DNA of 64,000 nt, taken from Phycisphaeraceae bacterium. GTDB taxonomy: Bacteria > Planctomycetota > Phycisphaerae > Phycisphaerales > UBA1924. The stretch is taken from NCBI GenBank assembly GCA_023898685.1, contig CP060234.1, positions 1,922,001-1,986,000 of the forward strand, written 5' to 3'. The notes beneath the pieces are model-generated. The model saw only the letters and a program-made list of their open reading frames with translations. It was not told the origin of the DNA and ran no database searches. Within the stretch, counting starts at the first letter, position 1; each line of letters begins with the position of its first letter. Both the position numbers and the translations under genes were made by a program. Below are positions 1-7,524 of the stretch, piece by piece.

Positions 1-1996
1 GCGTCTGGGTCAGGGTCTGGCGCTCCTCGGTCGAAACGATGCTCGCCTCCTCGTTGTCGTTGACGAGCAGCTGCGGGCGTGAGAGGATCCGCCCGTCCGT
101 CTCGTTCTTGATCGCGTTGAGCACGAAGGGCAGATACTGGCTCTTGATCAGCGAGGTCGTCAGCCCGCCCAGGCCGGGCAGCGGGAGGTTTGCCGTCGTG
201 AGCGCAGTGCCCACGTCGGTGAGCCCGAAGTTGGTCTGCCCGACGAACTGCCCCGCCTTGAACTGGGCGTCGATGGCCAGGCGGAAGTCTTCGTTGTCCG
301 TCACCGAAACGATCAGCGCCTCGATGTACACCTGCCGGCGACGCAGGTCGAGCCGCTCGATCAGCCTCTGGAAATCCTCCTGCTGCTTGACCGGCGCCTT
401 GACGATGATCTGGTTGTTGGGCGTGTCGGCGACGACGAAGTCGCGTGTCGGATCGAACGGGCCGATCTCCCCCTCGCCGCCGCCCTGACCGAACTGGTTG
501 ATGAACTGCGGCGCCTGGTTGAACTGGTTCCGCGACTGCGGCAACAGCCCGCCCTGTTGCTGCGACTGGGTCTGGCCCGTGAGCAGCGAGGTGATCACGG
601 TCGCCACGTCCTCGGCCACCGCGTGGTGCAGCTTGTAGGAACGGATGACGACCCGGTCGGACTCGGTGTCCAGCGTGCTGATCATCTCCGCCAGCGTCTC
701 CTGCTGGTCGGCGGTGCCGTAGTAGACGATCTCCCCGTTCTTGACGTCGACCACCAGGGTCGGCCCGGTGATCGCCGTCGAGTCGGTCTGCTGGATCTGG
801 CCCTGCTGCTGGGCGTTGCGGTTGAAGGTGAACTGGGTCGATTGCGATGACGACGTGTCCTCGAGCACGATCACCTCACCCAGGCCCCGCCCGCTCGCCA
901 GCTCGGCGATCTGCCTCGCCGCCGAGCCCACGAAATGCCGCTTGGCCTTCAGCGTATTGGGCCGGTCGATCATCGCGACGTAGGTCATCACCCGTTCGAG
1001 CTCGTCGGGTGTGCCGCGGAACAGCAGCGCGTTCGACTGGGGGTCGACCGACAGCCGCTCGGCCATGTTCTCGAGCGAGTTCGTCCCCGAGGGCCCGATG
1101 TTCGGCTGTGCCTGGTTGGGGGCCCCGCCCTGTCGGGGCTGCCGCGTCACGCCCCCCGACTGCGATTCGTCGGCGCCCACCAGCGCGATGAGCCGCTCGC
1201 GTGCCGCGAGGGCCGAGATGTACTTGAGTTCGATCGGCGTGAGCGTCATCTCCTTCTGACGCGCCACCACCCGGTTGATCAGCTCCTCCACCCGCGCGAT
1301 CTGCCGCGGCGTGTTGGTGATGATCAGCAGCCCCAACTCGTCGAGATAGCTCACCCCCGTCGCCTGGCCACCCAGCACGTTGCCGATCGCGTCGCTCAGC
1401 GACGAAGGCTTGATCGAGGGGATCTCGATCAGCTTCGTCGTCGCCAGCTCATCGGTGAACACCACCGGCACGTTCGCCTTGGGTTGGATCAGGTAGAACC
1501 CGCTCGATTCGTCGTAGGTGATCGAGAAGTCGTTCTGCTCGAGCATCGCGTCCAGCAGCGGCAGCAGCTTGCTCTTGTGCACCGACTGCGCTGTGTTGAA
1601 CAGCACCGACCCGCGCAGCTCCCCGCGCACGCTCACGTTGATGTGCAGCGTGTTCGCCACCAGGTCGACCAGCGCCGTCAGGTCCATCGGCTCCGAAGTC
1701 TCGCTGAACGTGATCAACGGGTCGTCCCCGTCCTCCACGATCGTCGCGGTCGGCTCGGCCCTCGGGGCCGCGGGCTCCTCGGCCTCGGGCTCGGCCGGCT
1801 GGTCGGTTTCATCGCCCGTCTGCACGCCCGCGGCTCGGCGGGGCGGCGCTTGCTCCTGGGCCGACGCGACCGGAGCCACGCCCGCCAGCACCAGCGCCGC
1901 GATCATCGCCATCACGATCGCCATGCCCCGGCTCGCCGGGGCACGACCCAACCTCGCGAAGTGCTCCATCACCTTGTGAATCCTCTCCGTATGCAT
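1..1996 (-). CDS. gspD: Type II/IV secretion system secretin (GspD-like), C-terminus beyond the window
   Basis: Outer-membrane secretin, the multimeric gate of a type II secretion or type IV pilus machine. About 665 codons are visible; the C-terminal end of the beta-barrel lies beyond base 1. An N-terminal signal peptide with a hydrophobic stretch ends near ASAQ. It is followed by a Pro/Glu/Ala-rich linker and several N-domains (for example LIEIPSIKPSSLSDAIGNVL and VVIRSYKLHHAVAEDVATVI). The secretin core begins in the last part, with RQVYIEALIVSVTDNEDF and LLVNDNEEASIVSTEERQT, which match GspD secretin motifs. Gln/Gly-rich linkers separate the N-domains. The ATG at 1996 was chosen because a TACGCT hexamer ends exactly six bases upstream (leaderless arrangement); ATG at 1969 is the alternative. 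It is divergent from the BtuF-like gene. No other gsp gene is in view, so the machine type is not fixed. Confidence 0.9.
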   Translation of the reverse strand, partial: MHTERIHKVMEHFARLGRAPASRGMAIVMAMIAALVLAGVAPVASAQEQAPPRRAAGVQTGDETDQPAEPEAEEPAAPRAEPTATIVEDGDDPLITFSETSEPMDLTALVDLVANTLHINVSVRGELRGSVLFNTAQSVHKSKLLPLLDAMLEQNDFSITYDESSGFYLIQPKANVPVVFTDELATTKLIEIPSIKPSSLSDAIGNVLGGQATGVSYLDELGLLIITNTPRQIARVEELINRVVARQKEMTLTPIELKYISALAARERLIALVGADESQSGGVTRQPRQGGAPNQAQPNIGPSGTNSLENMAERLSVDPQSNALLFRGTPDELERVMTYVAMIDRPNTLKAKRHFVGSAARQIAELASGRGLGEVIVLEDTSSSQSTQFTFNRNAQQQGQIQQTDSTAITGPTLVVDVKNGEIVYYGTADQQETLAEMISTLDTESDRVVIRSYKLHHAVAEDVATVITSLLTGQTQSQQQGGLLPQSRNQFNQAPQFINQFGQGGGEGEIGPFDPTRDFVVADTPNNQIIVKAPVKQQEDFQRLIERLDLRRRQVYIEALIVSVTDNEDFRLAIDAQFKAGQFVGQTNFGLTDVGTALTTANLPLPGLGGLTTSLIKSQYLPFVLNAIKNETDGRILSRPQLLVNDNEEASIVSTEERQTLTQT

Positions 1997-2002
1997 CGGG
2001 CG

Positions 2003-2008
2003 AGCGTA
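2003..2008 (-). promoter_or_regulatory. Putative -10 hexamer of the secretin gene (leaderless)
   Basis: TACGCT on the minus strand ends six bases before the ATG at 1996, which would place the transcription start on the start codon. No convincing -35 is visible. This is one of nine such sites in the window. Confidence 0.4.
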
Positions 2009-2078
2009 CCGTCTCGGGCGGCCGCCGTCTCGGGGCGGGTGGTGTTCGGTCTGTTCCGCGATCATTGTTCGGGGTTCC

Positions 2079-3005
2079 ATGCGCGTTGTCAGCCTTGCCC
2101 CATCCGCCACCGACATTGTCGCCCGAATCGGCGGGATCGGCCGCCTCGTGGGGCGCAGCCATGCGTGCGACGGGCCCCCGCAAGTCCTTGATCGGCCGGT
2201 GCTGACGGCCCCGTGCACATCGTACGACCCGCCGGGCCCGGGCTGGACGCTCGACGCCCGGCGTCTGGCCGAACTCCGGCCGGACGTTGTGCTGACGGGT
2301 GGTCCGGAAGGGCCCGGTTCCATCGATCCAGGCTCCTTGCGCGACGCGGTCGCCGGGATGCAGGGCGGCCGCCGCGCCGAGATCGTCGCGCTCTCCCCCG
2401 ACACGATCGAGGGCGTGCTGGACGACCACCTCACCGTGGGGCGGGCGATCGGGCTCGAAGAGGAGGCCTCGGGGGCCGTCTTTGAACTCCGCGGGCGATG
2501 GCTCGCGGCCGAGTCGTATGTCAATCCGTATACCGAGGGCCCCGTCGTCGGTTTCCTGGAATGCACCGATCCGCTCGCGATCGCGGGGCTCTGGACCGTG
2601 CAGATGATCGAGCGGGCCGGCGGGCGGCACCCGCTCAACGAAACTGTCGCCCGACCCTGTGCCGGCGCCGCCGCGGGGATGCAGGCAGGCCAGCGCGTCG
2701 CGGGCCCGTCCATCGGCGTGCCCGCCGAGGTCTTCGCCGCATCGCGGCCCGAACGCCTCATCATCGCCCCGCGCGGACTCTCGCTCGATCAAGCCGTCGC
2801 TCAGGCGGAGCGGCTGCGTGCGAGCGCGTGGTGGAACGCTCTGCCGGCCGCGCAATCCGGCCGCGTCGCGGTGGTCGACGGGCGCGTGTTCAGCCGTCCG
2901 GGCCCTGGGCTCGTCGATGCCTTCGCGTGGCTGGTCGGGTGGATCAACGAGCGACCCGAGCTGGTCCCCGTGGGGTTCCCGTGGGTGCCCCTCGACCTGC
3001 CCTGA
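2079..3005 (+). CDS. BtuF/FepB-like periplasmic-binding-fold protein (cobalamin/iron-chelate type)
   Basis: 308 residues with the two-lobe fold of class III periplasmic binding proteins. The N-terminus MRVVSLAPSATDIVARIGG is the first beta-alpha unit of the BtuF/FhuD family, and LAELRPDVVLTGG is the second conserved block. A long central helix region and a C-terminal lobe (SGRVAVVDGRVFSRPGPGLVDAFAWLVGWI) complete the fold. There is no signal peptide, so this form is probably cytoplasmic; such stand-alone homologues are often annotated as cobalamin-binding proteins. An ABC ATPase of the matching BtuD/FhuC class lies at 6596-7417, but no permease is in the window, so a shared transporter is only a possibility. 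Substrate unknown. Confidence 0.8.
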   Translation: MRVVSLAPSATDIVARIGGIGRLVGRSHACDGPPQVLDRPVLTAPCTSYDPPGPGWTLDARRLAELRPDVVLTGGPEGPGSIDPGSLRDAVAGMQGGRRAEIVALSPDTIEGVLDDHLTVGRAIGLEEEASGAVFELRGRWLAAESYVNPYTEGPVVGFLECTDPLAIAGLWTVQMIERAGGRHPLNETVARPCAGAAAGMQAGQRVAGPSIGVPAEVFAASRPERLIIAPRGLSLDQAVAQAERLRASAWWNALPAAQSGRVAVVDGRVFSRPGPGLVDAFAWLVGWINERPELVPVGFPWVPLDLP

Positions 3006-3024
3006 ACGGCGCGCGACGGGGGGC

Positions 3025-3041
3025 GCGGGGTCGAACCCCGC
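3025..3041. terminator. GC-rich hairpin between convergent genes
   Basis: GCGGGGT and ACCCCGC pair around a CGA loop, midway in the 40-base gap between the convergent BtuF-like and MDR genes. It has no T tract, so a bidirectional terminator role is inferred from position. Confidence 0.4.
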
Positions 3042-3045
3042 CCGG

Positions 3046-4038
3046 TCACATCTCCATCACGACGACGATCTGCTCGGGTTCCGCCGCCGCCCGCAGACCG
3101 GCGACCCCGTCTGTGAACTTCACACGTTTGGTCACCAGGCTCGTCACGTCGACGGCGCCCGACGACAGCACGCTGATCGCGTCCGCCACCGATCCGCACC
3201 GCGCCCCGTACACCTCGATCTCGTCGCGAATCACCGGTGTCAGGTCGACCCCCGCCGCCGCGCCGGCCAACTCCACCCCGGGCAGCGGGATGGGCTCGGT
3301 CTTCAGCACGATCTTCCCGCGCGGCCTGACCATCCCCATCGCGAACGCGAAGTCCCGGGCCGACCCGGTGCACACGATCACCACGTCCTGGTCGCCGCGC
3401 AGCCCGACCTCCTCGATGTGCCGGTGCCGCACTCCCCAACGCTCGGCCATCTCGAACCGCTCGGGCCGCCGACCGAGGAGGCGGACGGTGTTGTTCAGGG
3501 GCTCCATCACCTGCGTGCACAGCAGGGCCGAGAGATTGTCGCCGATGACCGTGACGAAGCCCTTGCGTTCGAGATGCACGATCCGCGAGGCGTGCACCGC
3601 CCCGGCCAGGGGCTCGGCGGCGATGGCCTGCCCGTCGTCCAGCGTGTCGGGAACGACAGCGAGGTTCGACGCGGGGAGCGTAAACCGCTCGGCGAAGCAC
3701 CCGTCCTTGCCCAGCAGGCCCAGCACCCGGCGATCGGGCGCGTGATTGCCCAGGCCGCGGCGCGCCAGCGGGCTGGTCGCGTCGGCGATGTTGATGTTGC
3801 CGACGACGCGTGCGTGTCGCCAGCGATCGGCGACGCCTTCCCCAACCGCCTCGACCACGCCCACGAAGCGATGCCCCATGATGCCCTCGAACGGGATCTC
3901 CCCGCGGGCGACCGCGAGGTCACTCGGGCCGATCGCCGTCAGCGTCGGGCGGATCAATGCCTCCCCCGGCCCGGCCTCGGGCGCGGTCGCGTCCGTGTCG
4001 AGCAGCGTGTCGGGACCCCGCCGGCGCAGTGCCTTCAT
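3046..4038 (-). CDS. Alcohol dehydrogenase-like MDR protein lacking both zinc sites
   Basis: 330 residues, medium-chain dehydrogenase/reductase fold, closest by eye to the MDR subfamily that normally reads GICGTDLEI...GHEFVG...ACGRCEYCRRGL..HC. Here the first motif is AIGPSDLAV (catalytic-zinc Cys lost) and GHE is GHR. The structural-zinc lobe reads ADATSPLARRGLGNHAPDR, so all four cysteines are replaced by D, S, A and A. The nucleotide loop, usually VLGDGKLGLL, is VIGDNLSALL. The fold-wide spacing is otherwise intact (for example GKDGCFAERFTLPASNLAVVPD), so this is not a frameshifted gene. It is probably a non-catalytic homologue, or an enzyme that works without zinc. The ATG at 4038 is preceded by GGAGG. 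It lies 31 bases downstream of the HEAT lipoprotein gene and may be co-transcribed with it. Confidence 0.85.
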   Translation of the reverse strand: MKALRRRGPDTLLDTDATAPEAGPGEALIRPTLTAIGPSDLAVARGEIPFEGIMGHRFVGVVEAVGEGVADRWRHARVVGNINIADATSPLARRGLGNHAPDRRVLGLLGKDGCFAERFTLPASNLAVVPDTLDDGQAIAAEPLAGAVHASRIVHLERKGFVTVIGDNLSALLCTQVMEPLNNTVRLLGRRPERFEMAERWGVRHRHIEEVGLRGDQDVVIVCTGSARDFAFAMGMVRPRGKIVLKTEPIPLPGVELAGAAAGVDLTPVIRDEIEVYGARCGSVADAISVLSSGAVDVTSLVTKRVKFTDGVAGLRAAAEPEQIVVVMEM

Positions 4039-4069
4039 GCACAACCTCCACTGCGGATCAACGGTCTCG

Positions 4070-4888
4070 TCACGAATCGAACCTGGGCTGGAGCCCCACC
4101 GGAACCGACTCGGCCTCAAGCGGGGGCGGGGCGACGAACGGCAGGTATTCATACCAGAGCTTGTCGCGCTGGAACCCGGGGTAGGTGTACAGCCGACCCG
4201 CCTTGAACGGGTCGTCGGTCGTTTTCAGCCACGCGAGCCATTCCGCGGGCTCGTAGCCCAGGTCCTGCCCGGTCAGGATCTCGAGCGCCGTGGCCGTGTT
4301 GTGGTTCACCGCCAGGCTCGGGTCGTTCAGGGCCGCGATCAGCGCCTGGAGAACCCGCGGCTCGCGGTATTGCCCCAGTGCGTCCGCCGCCTCGGCACGC
4401 ACCGCGGCCTGGATCTCCTTCTCGGGGTCGACGCGATCGATCAGCGGGCCGATCGCGGCGTCGTTGTGCAGGCGCTGGAGCGCCCGGGCCGCTTCCATCC
4501 GGACGAGCCACTCGTCGTCGGTCAGCCGCTCGACGATCAGAGGTACGTGCTCGGGCCCGCCGTGGATGCCCAGCGCCCGAACGCCCACCTGCCGCACGCC
4601 CGAGTCGGGGTCCTGCGCTGCGTCGACGAACAGCTTGAGGTACGGATCCTCGCCCCCATAGGGCACGTTGGCGAGCAGCGCCGTCCCGCGGTAGCGTTGG
4701 TCGGCGTCGTACTTGTCCAGCGCCATGTCCACGGCCTCGCCGGGGGTGGGGGGCTTGAATAGGGCGAGCAGGCTCTTGGCGCCGCGGGCCCGACTCAGGC
4801 TCATCGAGTCGCACCCCAGCATCGCCGAGAAGGCGACGGAGAGGACCAGCATGCCCAACGCCGAGCGCGTCCGGAAGCGTCGATTCAT
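4070..4888 (-). CDS. HEAT-repeat lipoprotein
   Basis: 272 residues. A lipoprotein signal with lipobox SAMLGC places the lipidated cysteine near residue 26. The body is a run of HEAT/PBS-lyase-like helical repeats, for example DPDSGVRQVGVRALGIHGG, DDEWLVRMEAARALQRL, EIQAAVRAEAADALGQY and EPRVLQALIAALNDPSLAVN. HEAT arrays bind other proteins; the partner is unknown. The tail is rich in Pro and aromatic residues. The ATG at 4888 is preceded by TATACT ending six bases upstream. The 5' end overlaps the start of the divergent lipoprotein gene by 38 bases, so the two promoters must interleave. Confidence 0.85.
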   Translation of the reverse strand: MNRRFRTRSALGMLVLSVAFSAMLGCDSMSLSRARGAKSLLALFKPPTPGEAVDMALDKYDADQRYRGTALLANVPYGGEDPYLKLFVDAAQDPDSGVRQVGVRALGIHGGPEHVPLIVERLTDDEWLVRMEAARALQRLHNDAAIGPLIDRVDPEKEIQAAVRAEAADALGQYREPRVLQALIAALNDPSLAVNHNTATALEILTGQDLGYEPAEWLAWLKTTDDPFKAGRLYTYPGFQRDKLWYEYLPFVAPPPLEAESVPVGLQPRFDS

Positions 4889-5624
4889 AGGGCGAGTATA
4901 CAGGGCGCTCGGTCCGCTGCTCGCGGCACTCGCCCTCACCGGGTGCTCGAGCCATCGCCCCGCGACCGACACCGGGGCGGTCGCGCCGGGATTCGCACTC
5001 GCCGCCTCCGAATTGGCTCATCCCGGCCCCCGGCGAGAGACCCGCGAGATCCGCGACCCGGACACGGGCGATCTGATCGGCACCGCCGTCCACGAGACGA
5101 CGGCCCCGGAGGCCGACGGCTCCTGGACCGCGATCGAGACCGACGCGGGCCAGACGCCCCGCCAGTCGCACTACCGCTTCGATGCGGATGGCTCGGTCCT
5201 CCTCGAGTGGACGCGATCGATCAAGGACACCGATCCGGAAGGCCCGCCCCGCCTCTATGTATTCGAGCCGCCGCTCCGCCTCTGGCCCACGCGCCTCGAG
5301 CCGGGCATCGCGTTCGACGACTCGACGCGCATGACCGAACGCAGCCCCAAGGACGAATCCCGCGTCGTGCTCTCCGGCACCGCCCGCCGGCACGTTGAGC
5401 TGGCGGGCCCGTCGCCGGAGGACCCGCCCGGCGCCGTCCGCGCGCTCGCCGACATGCGCATCAGCGTGGGGCCGGCCGAGGCGACTCACATCTCGACGCT
5501 TGTGTACGACCCGGGCCGCGGCGTGCGCAGCGAACTGGTCGACTACTCGATCCGGGTCCTCGGCTTGCGATTCAAACACGTGCGCAAAGTCACCGTGCCC
5601 GTAGATCGGGAGCAGGTTCACTGA
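4851..5624 (+). CDS. Lipoprotein of unknown function
   Basis: 257 residues. Basic N-terminus, hydrophobic stretch and lipobox ALTGCSS near residue 31, so it should be exported and lipidated. The mature part has no recognised domain: a short acidic linker, then a beta-rich segment (for example SHYRFDADGSVLLEWTRSI) and a C-terminal segment SELVDYSIRVLGLRFKHVRKVTVPV. The ATG at 4851 has GGAGAGG seven bases upstream, which outweighs the oddity that the start overlaps the 5' end of the divergent HEAT gene. It ends just before a palindromic repeat that separates it from the convergent gene at 5816. Confidence 0.7.
   Translation: MPNAERVRKRRFIGRVYRALGPLLAALALTGCSSHRPATDTGAVAPGFALAASELAHPGPRRETREIRDPDTGDLIGTAVHETTAPEADGSWTAIETDAGQTPRQSHYRFDADGSVLLEWTRSIKDTDPEGPPRLYVFEPPLRLWPTRLEPGIAFDDSTRMTERSPKDESRVVLSGTARRHVELAGPSPEDPPGAVRALADMRISVGPAEATHISTLVYDPGRGVRSELVDYSIRVLGLRFKHVRKVTVPVDREQVH
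4895..4900 (-). promoter_or_regulatory. Putative -10 hexamer TATACT (leaderless) of the HEAT lipoprotein gene
   Basis: TATACT on the minus strand ends six bases before the ATG at 4888. It is the best match to the sigma-70 -10 consensus among the leaderless candidates here, though no clear -35 is seen. The site lies inside the first codons of the divergent lipoprotein gene. Confidence 0.45.
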
Positions 5625-5661
5625 GCTGCGCGGATTCCAGTTGAGAACGTGGTTTTTCCGA

Positions 5662-5723
5662 CGAGCCTGTAGCGCCAGCGAAGGACTCCGGCGCACTTGT
5701 CCTTCACTGGCGCGTCAGGCTCG
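5662..5723. repeat. REP-like palindromic element, family A (copy 1)
   Basis: An imperfect inverted repeat with arms 5662-5686 and 5699-5723. The left arm begins CGAGCCTGTAGCGCCAGCG and the right arm ends CTGGCGCGTCAGGCTCG. A second copy is at 18569-18664. It lies between convergent genes, where it could terminate both transcripts. A partial extra CGAGCCTG follows near 5730. Confidence 0.8.
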
Positions 5724-5815
5724 CAGCGCACGAGCCTGTTGGGATAGGTATTCGGTATCCGCGTTCGTCGGCGCTCCGGGGCTGGTCATGGGTCGAGGCG
5801 CACAGCCGAACCTGC

Positions 5816-6586
5816 TCACACCATGCCGGGCGGCTCGCGCAGGGCCATCGGCGGCGAGAGCAGTTCATTCATGATGATCGCCCGGCGGATCGCGTCGGGA
5901 TCGTTCATCACCGAGCGAAGAGACGCCGACCCCGCCGCCTGAACCGGCGCCTTGACGCGCGGGGCCGCGGCGCGCTGCGGCGCCGCCGGCGGCCGCTCGC
6001 GAACCGGCGCCGCCCGGGCCCGCTCGGCCTGCGCCTTCGCCCGCTCGTACTGCTCGCGCCGGGCTCTCAGTTCCGCCCGCCGGCGCTCCAGCTCGCGCTG
6101 CTTGGCCGCGTCGGCGGCGGTCCGGGTCTGACGCGGGGAGCCCATCGGCTGGGCCGATCGAGCCACGGGCTGTGGGCGCGGCTGCGGCGGGGCCGGCGGT
6201 CGCGCCGGCACTGGAGCCGAGATGGGCGCCTGGGGCCGCCCCGATGTCCGCACCTGGGCGCCCTGCATCGGTGCCTGTTGCGCCGCCGCCCGGGCCTGGG
6301 CCTCGCGGTGCCGACGCCGCAGTTCCTCGATCTGCTCCTGCCGACGCCGTTGCAGCTCCTCCAGCTTCGCACGGCGCATCGACTCGGCCGACTGCTGCTC
6401 CTCCCGTTCGAGTTGCTCGAACGGTTGCCCGGTCCGCAGCGCCTGCACACGACGCTTGTTTCGCTCCATCTCCAGCCGCTTCTGGTCGGCGTGGGTCTTC
6501 GCCTTCTTCGCGATGGTGCCGAACACCGGCCCCATGACGAGGATCACGAAGATGACGATCTGCATCAGGCCGGGGAGATTGTTCAC
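5816..6586 (-). CDS. Membrane-anchored coiled-coil protein of unknown function
   Basis: 256 residues from a GTG start. An N-terminal membrane segment (LMQIVIFVILVMGPVFGTI) is followed by a long charged coiled coil (about residues 28-100) rich in Glu, Arg and Gln, then a Pro/Ala/Arg-rich disordered stretch. The conserved-looking end is DPDAIRRAIIMNELLSPPMALRE. I recall similar AII..EIL..P short tails on planctomycete hypothetical proteins, but no function is known to me. The gene follows the ABC ATPase by nine bases, so it is probably co-transcribed. A TAGACT hexamer six bases before its GTG may also give it its own leaderless transcript. Confidence 0.75.
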   Translation of the reverse strand: MNNLPGLMQIVIFVILVMGPVFGTIAKKAKTHADQKRLEMERNKRRVQALRTGQPFEQLEREEQQSAESMRRAKLEELQRRRQEQIEELRRRHREAQARAAAQQAPMQGAQVRTSGRPQAPISAPVPARPPAPPQPRPQPVARSAQPMGSPRQTRTAADAAKQRELERRRAELRARREQYERAKAQAERARAAPVRERPPAAPQRAAAPRVKAPVQAAGSASLRSVMNDPDAIRRAIIMNELLSPPMALREPPGMV

Positions 6587-6592
6587 GACCCA

Positions 6593-6598
6593 AGTCTA
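6593..6598 (-). promoter_or_regulatory. Putative -10 hexamer TAGACT before the coiled-coil protein gene
   Basis: TAGACT on the minus strand ends six bases before the GTG at 6586. Its first three bases are also the TAG stop codon of the upstream ABC gene, so the match could partly be coincidence. Confidence 0.3.
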
Positions 6599-7417
6599 CG
6601 GGCCCGGCAAGCGGCGGTCCGGCTCGGGCCCCGCCCTCCCCAGGGGCACGATCGCGGGCGGCGTCTCGGCCGCCTCCACGCGGGCAAACCCGATGCCGAA
6701 GACCGATTCCAGTCTGGCCGGTTCGAGCACGTCGCCCACCGGCCCAACGTGGGCGATCCGGCCCGATTCATCGAGAAGCACGGCGTCGTCGGCGAACCGG
6801 GCCGCGAGCGAAAGGTCGTGCAGCACCACGAGCACCCCGACGTGCCGATCCGTCTCACGCCCCGGTTCGGCCAGACCCCGGATCAGGCCCAGCGAGGCCA
6901 CGGCGTGCCGGGGGTCCATGGCGCTCACCGGCTCGTCGGCCAGCAACACGGCCGGGCCCGATCCCACGCGGATCTGCGCCAGGGCCCTCGCCAGTGATGC
7001 CCGTTGCTGCTGCCCGATGCTCAGGTGCCCGAACGGCTCGTGGGCTCGATCAATCAGACCGACCCGTTCCAACGCCCGCTCGGCCGATCCGCTTTCGCCC
7101 CGCCCCGCCTCGACCAGGCCGAAGCGTGTGACGTCGATCACCGAGTAGCCAAAGGCCACCCCGGATCGCTGCGGCACATAGGCCAGTCTTCTCGCCCGTT
7201 CGGCCGGGATCCAGGCCGCGACCGGCCGGCCCTCCAGCCGCACGCCCCCCCCGAGCGGCGAAAGCAGGCCCGCGAGCAGCCTGAGCAGCGTCGTCTTGCC
7301 CGACCCATTTGGTCCGACTAGCGCGGTGACCCGCCCCGGGGACACGGCGAGGCTGACCTCGCGGAGCACGGGCCGATCGCGGCGAAAACCGAAGGTGATC
7401 GAGTCGGCCGAGAGCAT
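6596..7417 (-). CDS. ABC transporter ATP-binding protein, FhuC/BtuD/HmuV type
   Basis: 273 residues, a single nucleotide-binding domain of the iron-chelate/cobalamin importer class. Walker A is GPNGSGKTT, the Q-loop region is RRLAYVPQRSG, the signature is LSIGQQQRASLARAL, Walker B is VLLADEPVSAMDP, and the switch histidine lies in VLVVLHDLSLAARF. The signature LSIGQ departs slightly from LSGGE. The Pro-rich C-terminal tail is longer than usual. ATG at 7417 was chosen over GTG at 7423 because a TAGCCT hexamer ends six bases before it. No permease gene is adjacent. The BtuF-like protein at 2079-3005 is a possible but unproven partner. Confidence 0.85.
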   Translation of the reverse strand: MLSADSITFGFRRDRPVLREVSLAVSPGRVTALVGPNGSGKTTLLRLLAGLLSPLGGGVRLEGRPVAAWIPAERARRLAYVPQRSGVAFGYSVIDVTRFGLVEAGRGESGSAERALERVGLIDRAHEPFGHLSIGQQQRASLARALAQIRVGSGPAVLLADEPVSAMDPRHAVASLGLIRGLAEPGRETDRHVGVLVVLHDLSLAARFADDAVLLDESGRIAHVGPVGDVLEPARLESVFGIGFARVEAAETPPAIVPLGRAGPEPDRRLPGP

Positions 7418-7423
7418 GCGCAC

Positions 7424-7429
7424 AGGCTA
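7424..7429 (-). promoter_or_regulatory. Putative -10 hexamer TAGCCT (leaderless) of the ABC ATPase gene
   Basis: TAGCCT on the minus strand ends six bases before the ATG at 7417. There is no Shine-Dalgarno site in between and no clear -35. Confidence 0.4.
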
Positions 7430-7524
7430 CGTCGGCTCGGCCCCGCGGACACGGTCCGGCTAGGCTTGGGCGCCGCCCCCCGGGGGGATGGGGCGACACG
7501 ATCGATGCAGGGGCGGAGAACACG

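Noticed and set aside
935..2191. Long plus-strand ORF opposite the secretin gene
   Set aside because: Arg/His/Gln-rich composition and full overlap with a clear secretin on the minus strand; a GC-driven shadow frame.
6593..7417. ABC ATPase paired with the BtuF-like protein as one cobalamin importer
   Set aside because: Class of each fits, but there is no permease, they lie 3.6 kb apart with other genes between, and the binding protein has no export signal.
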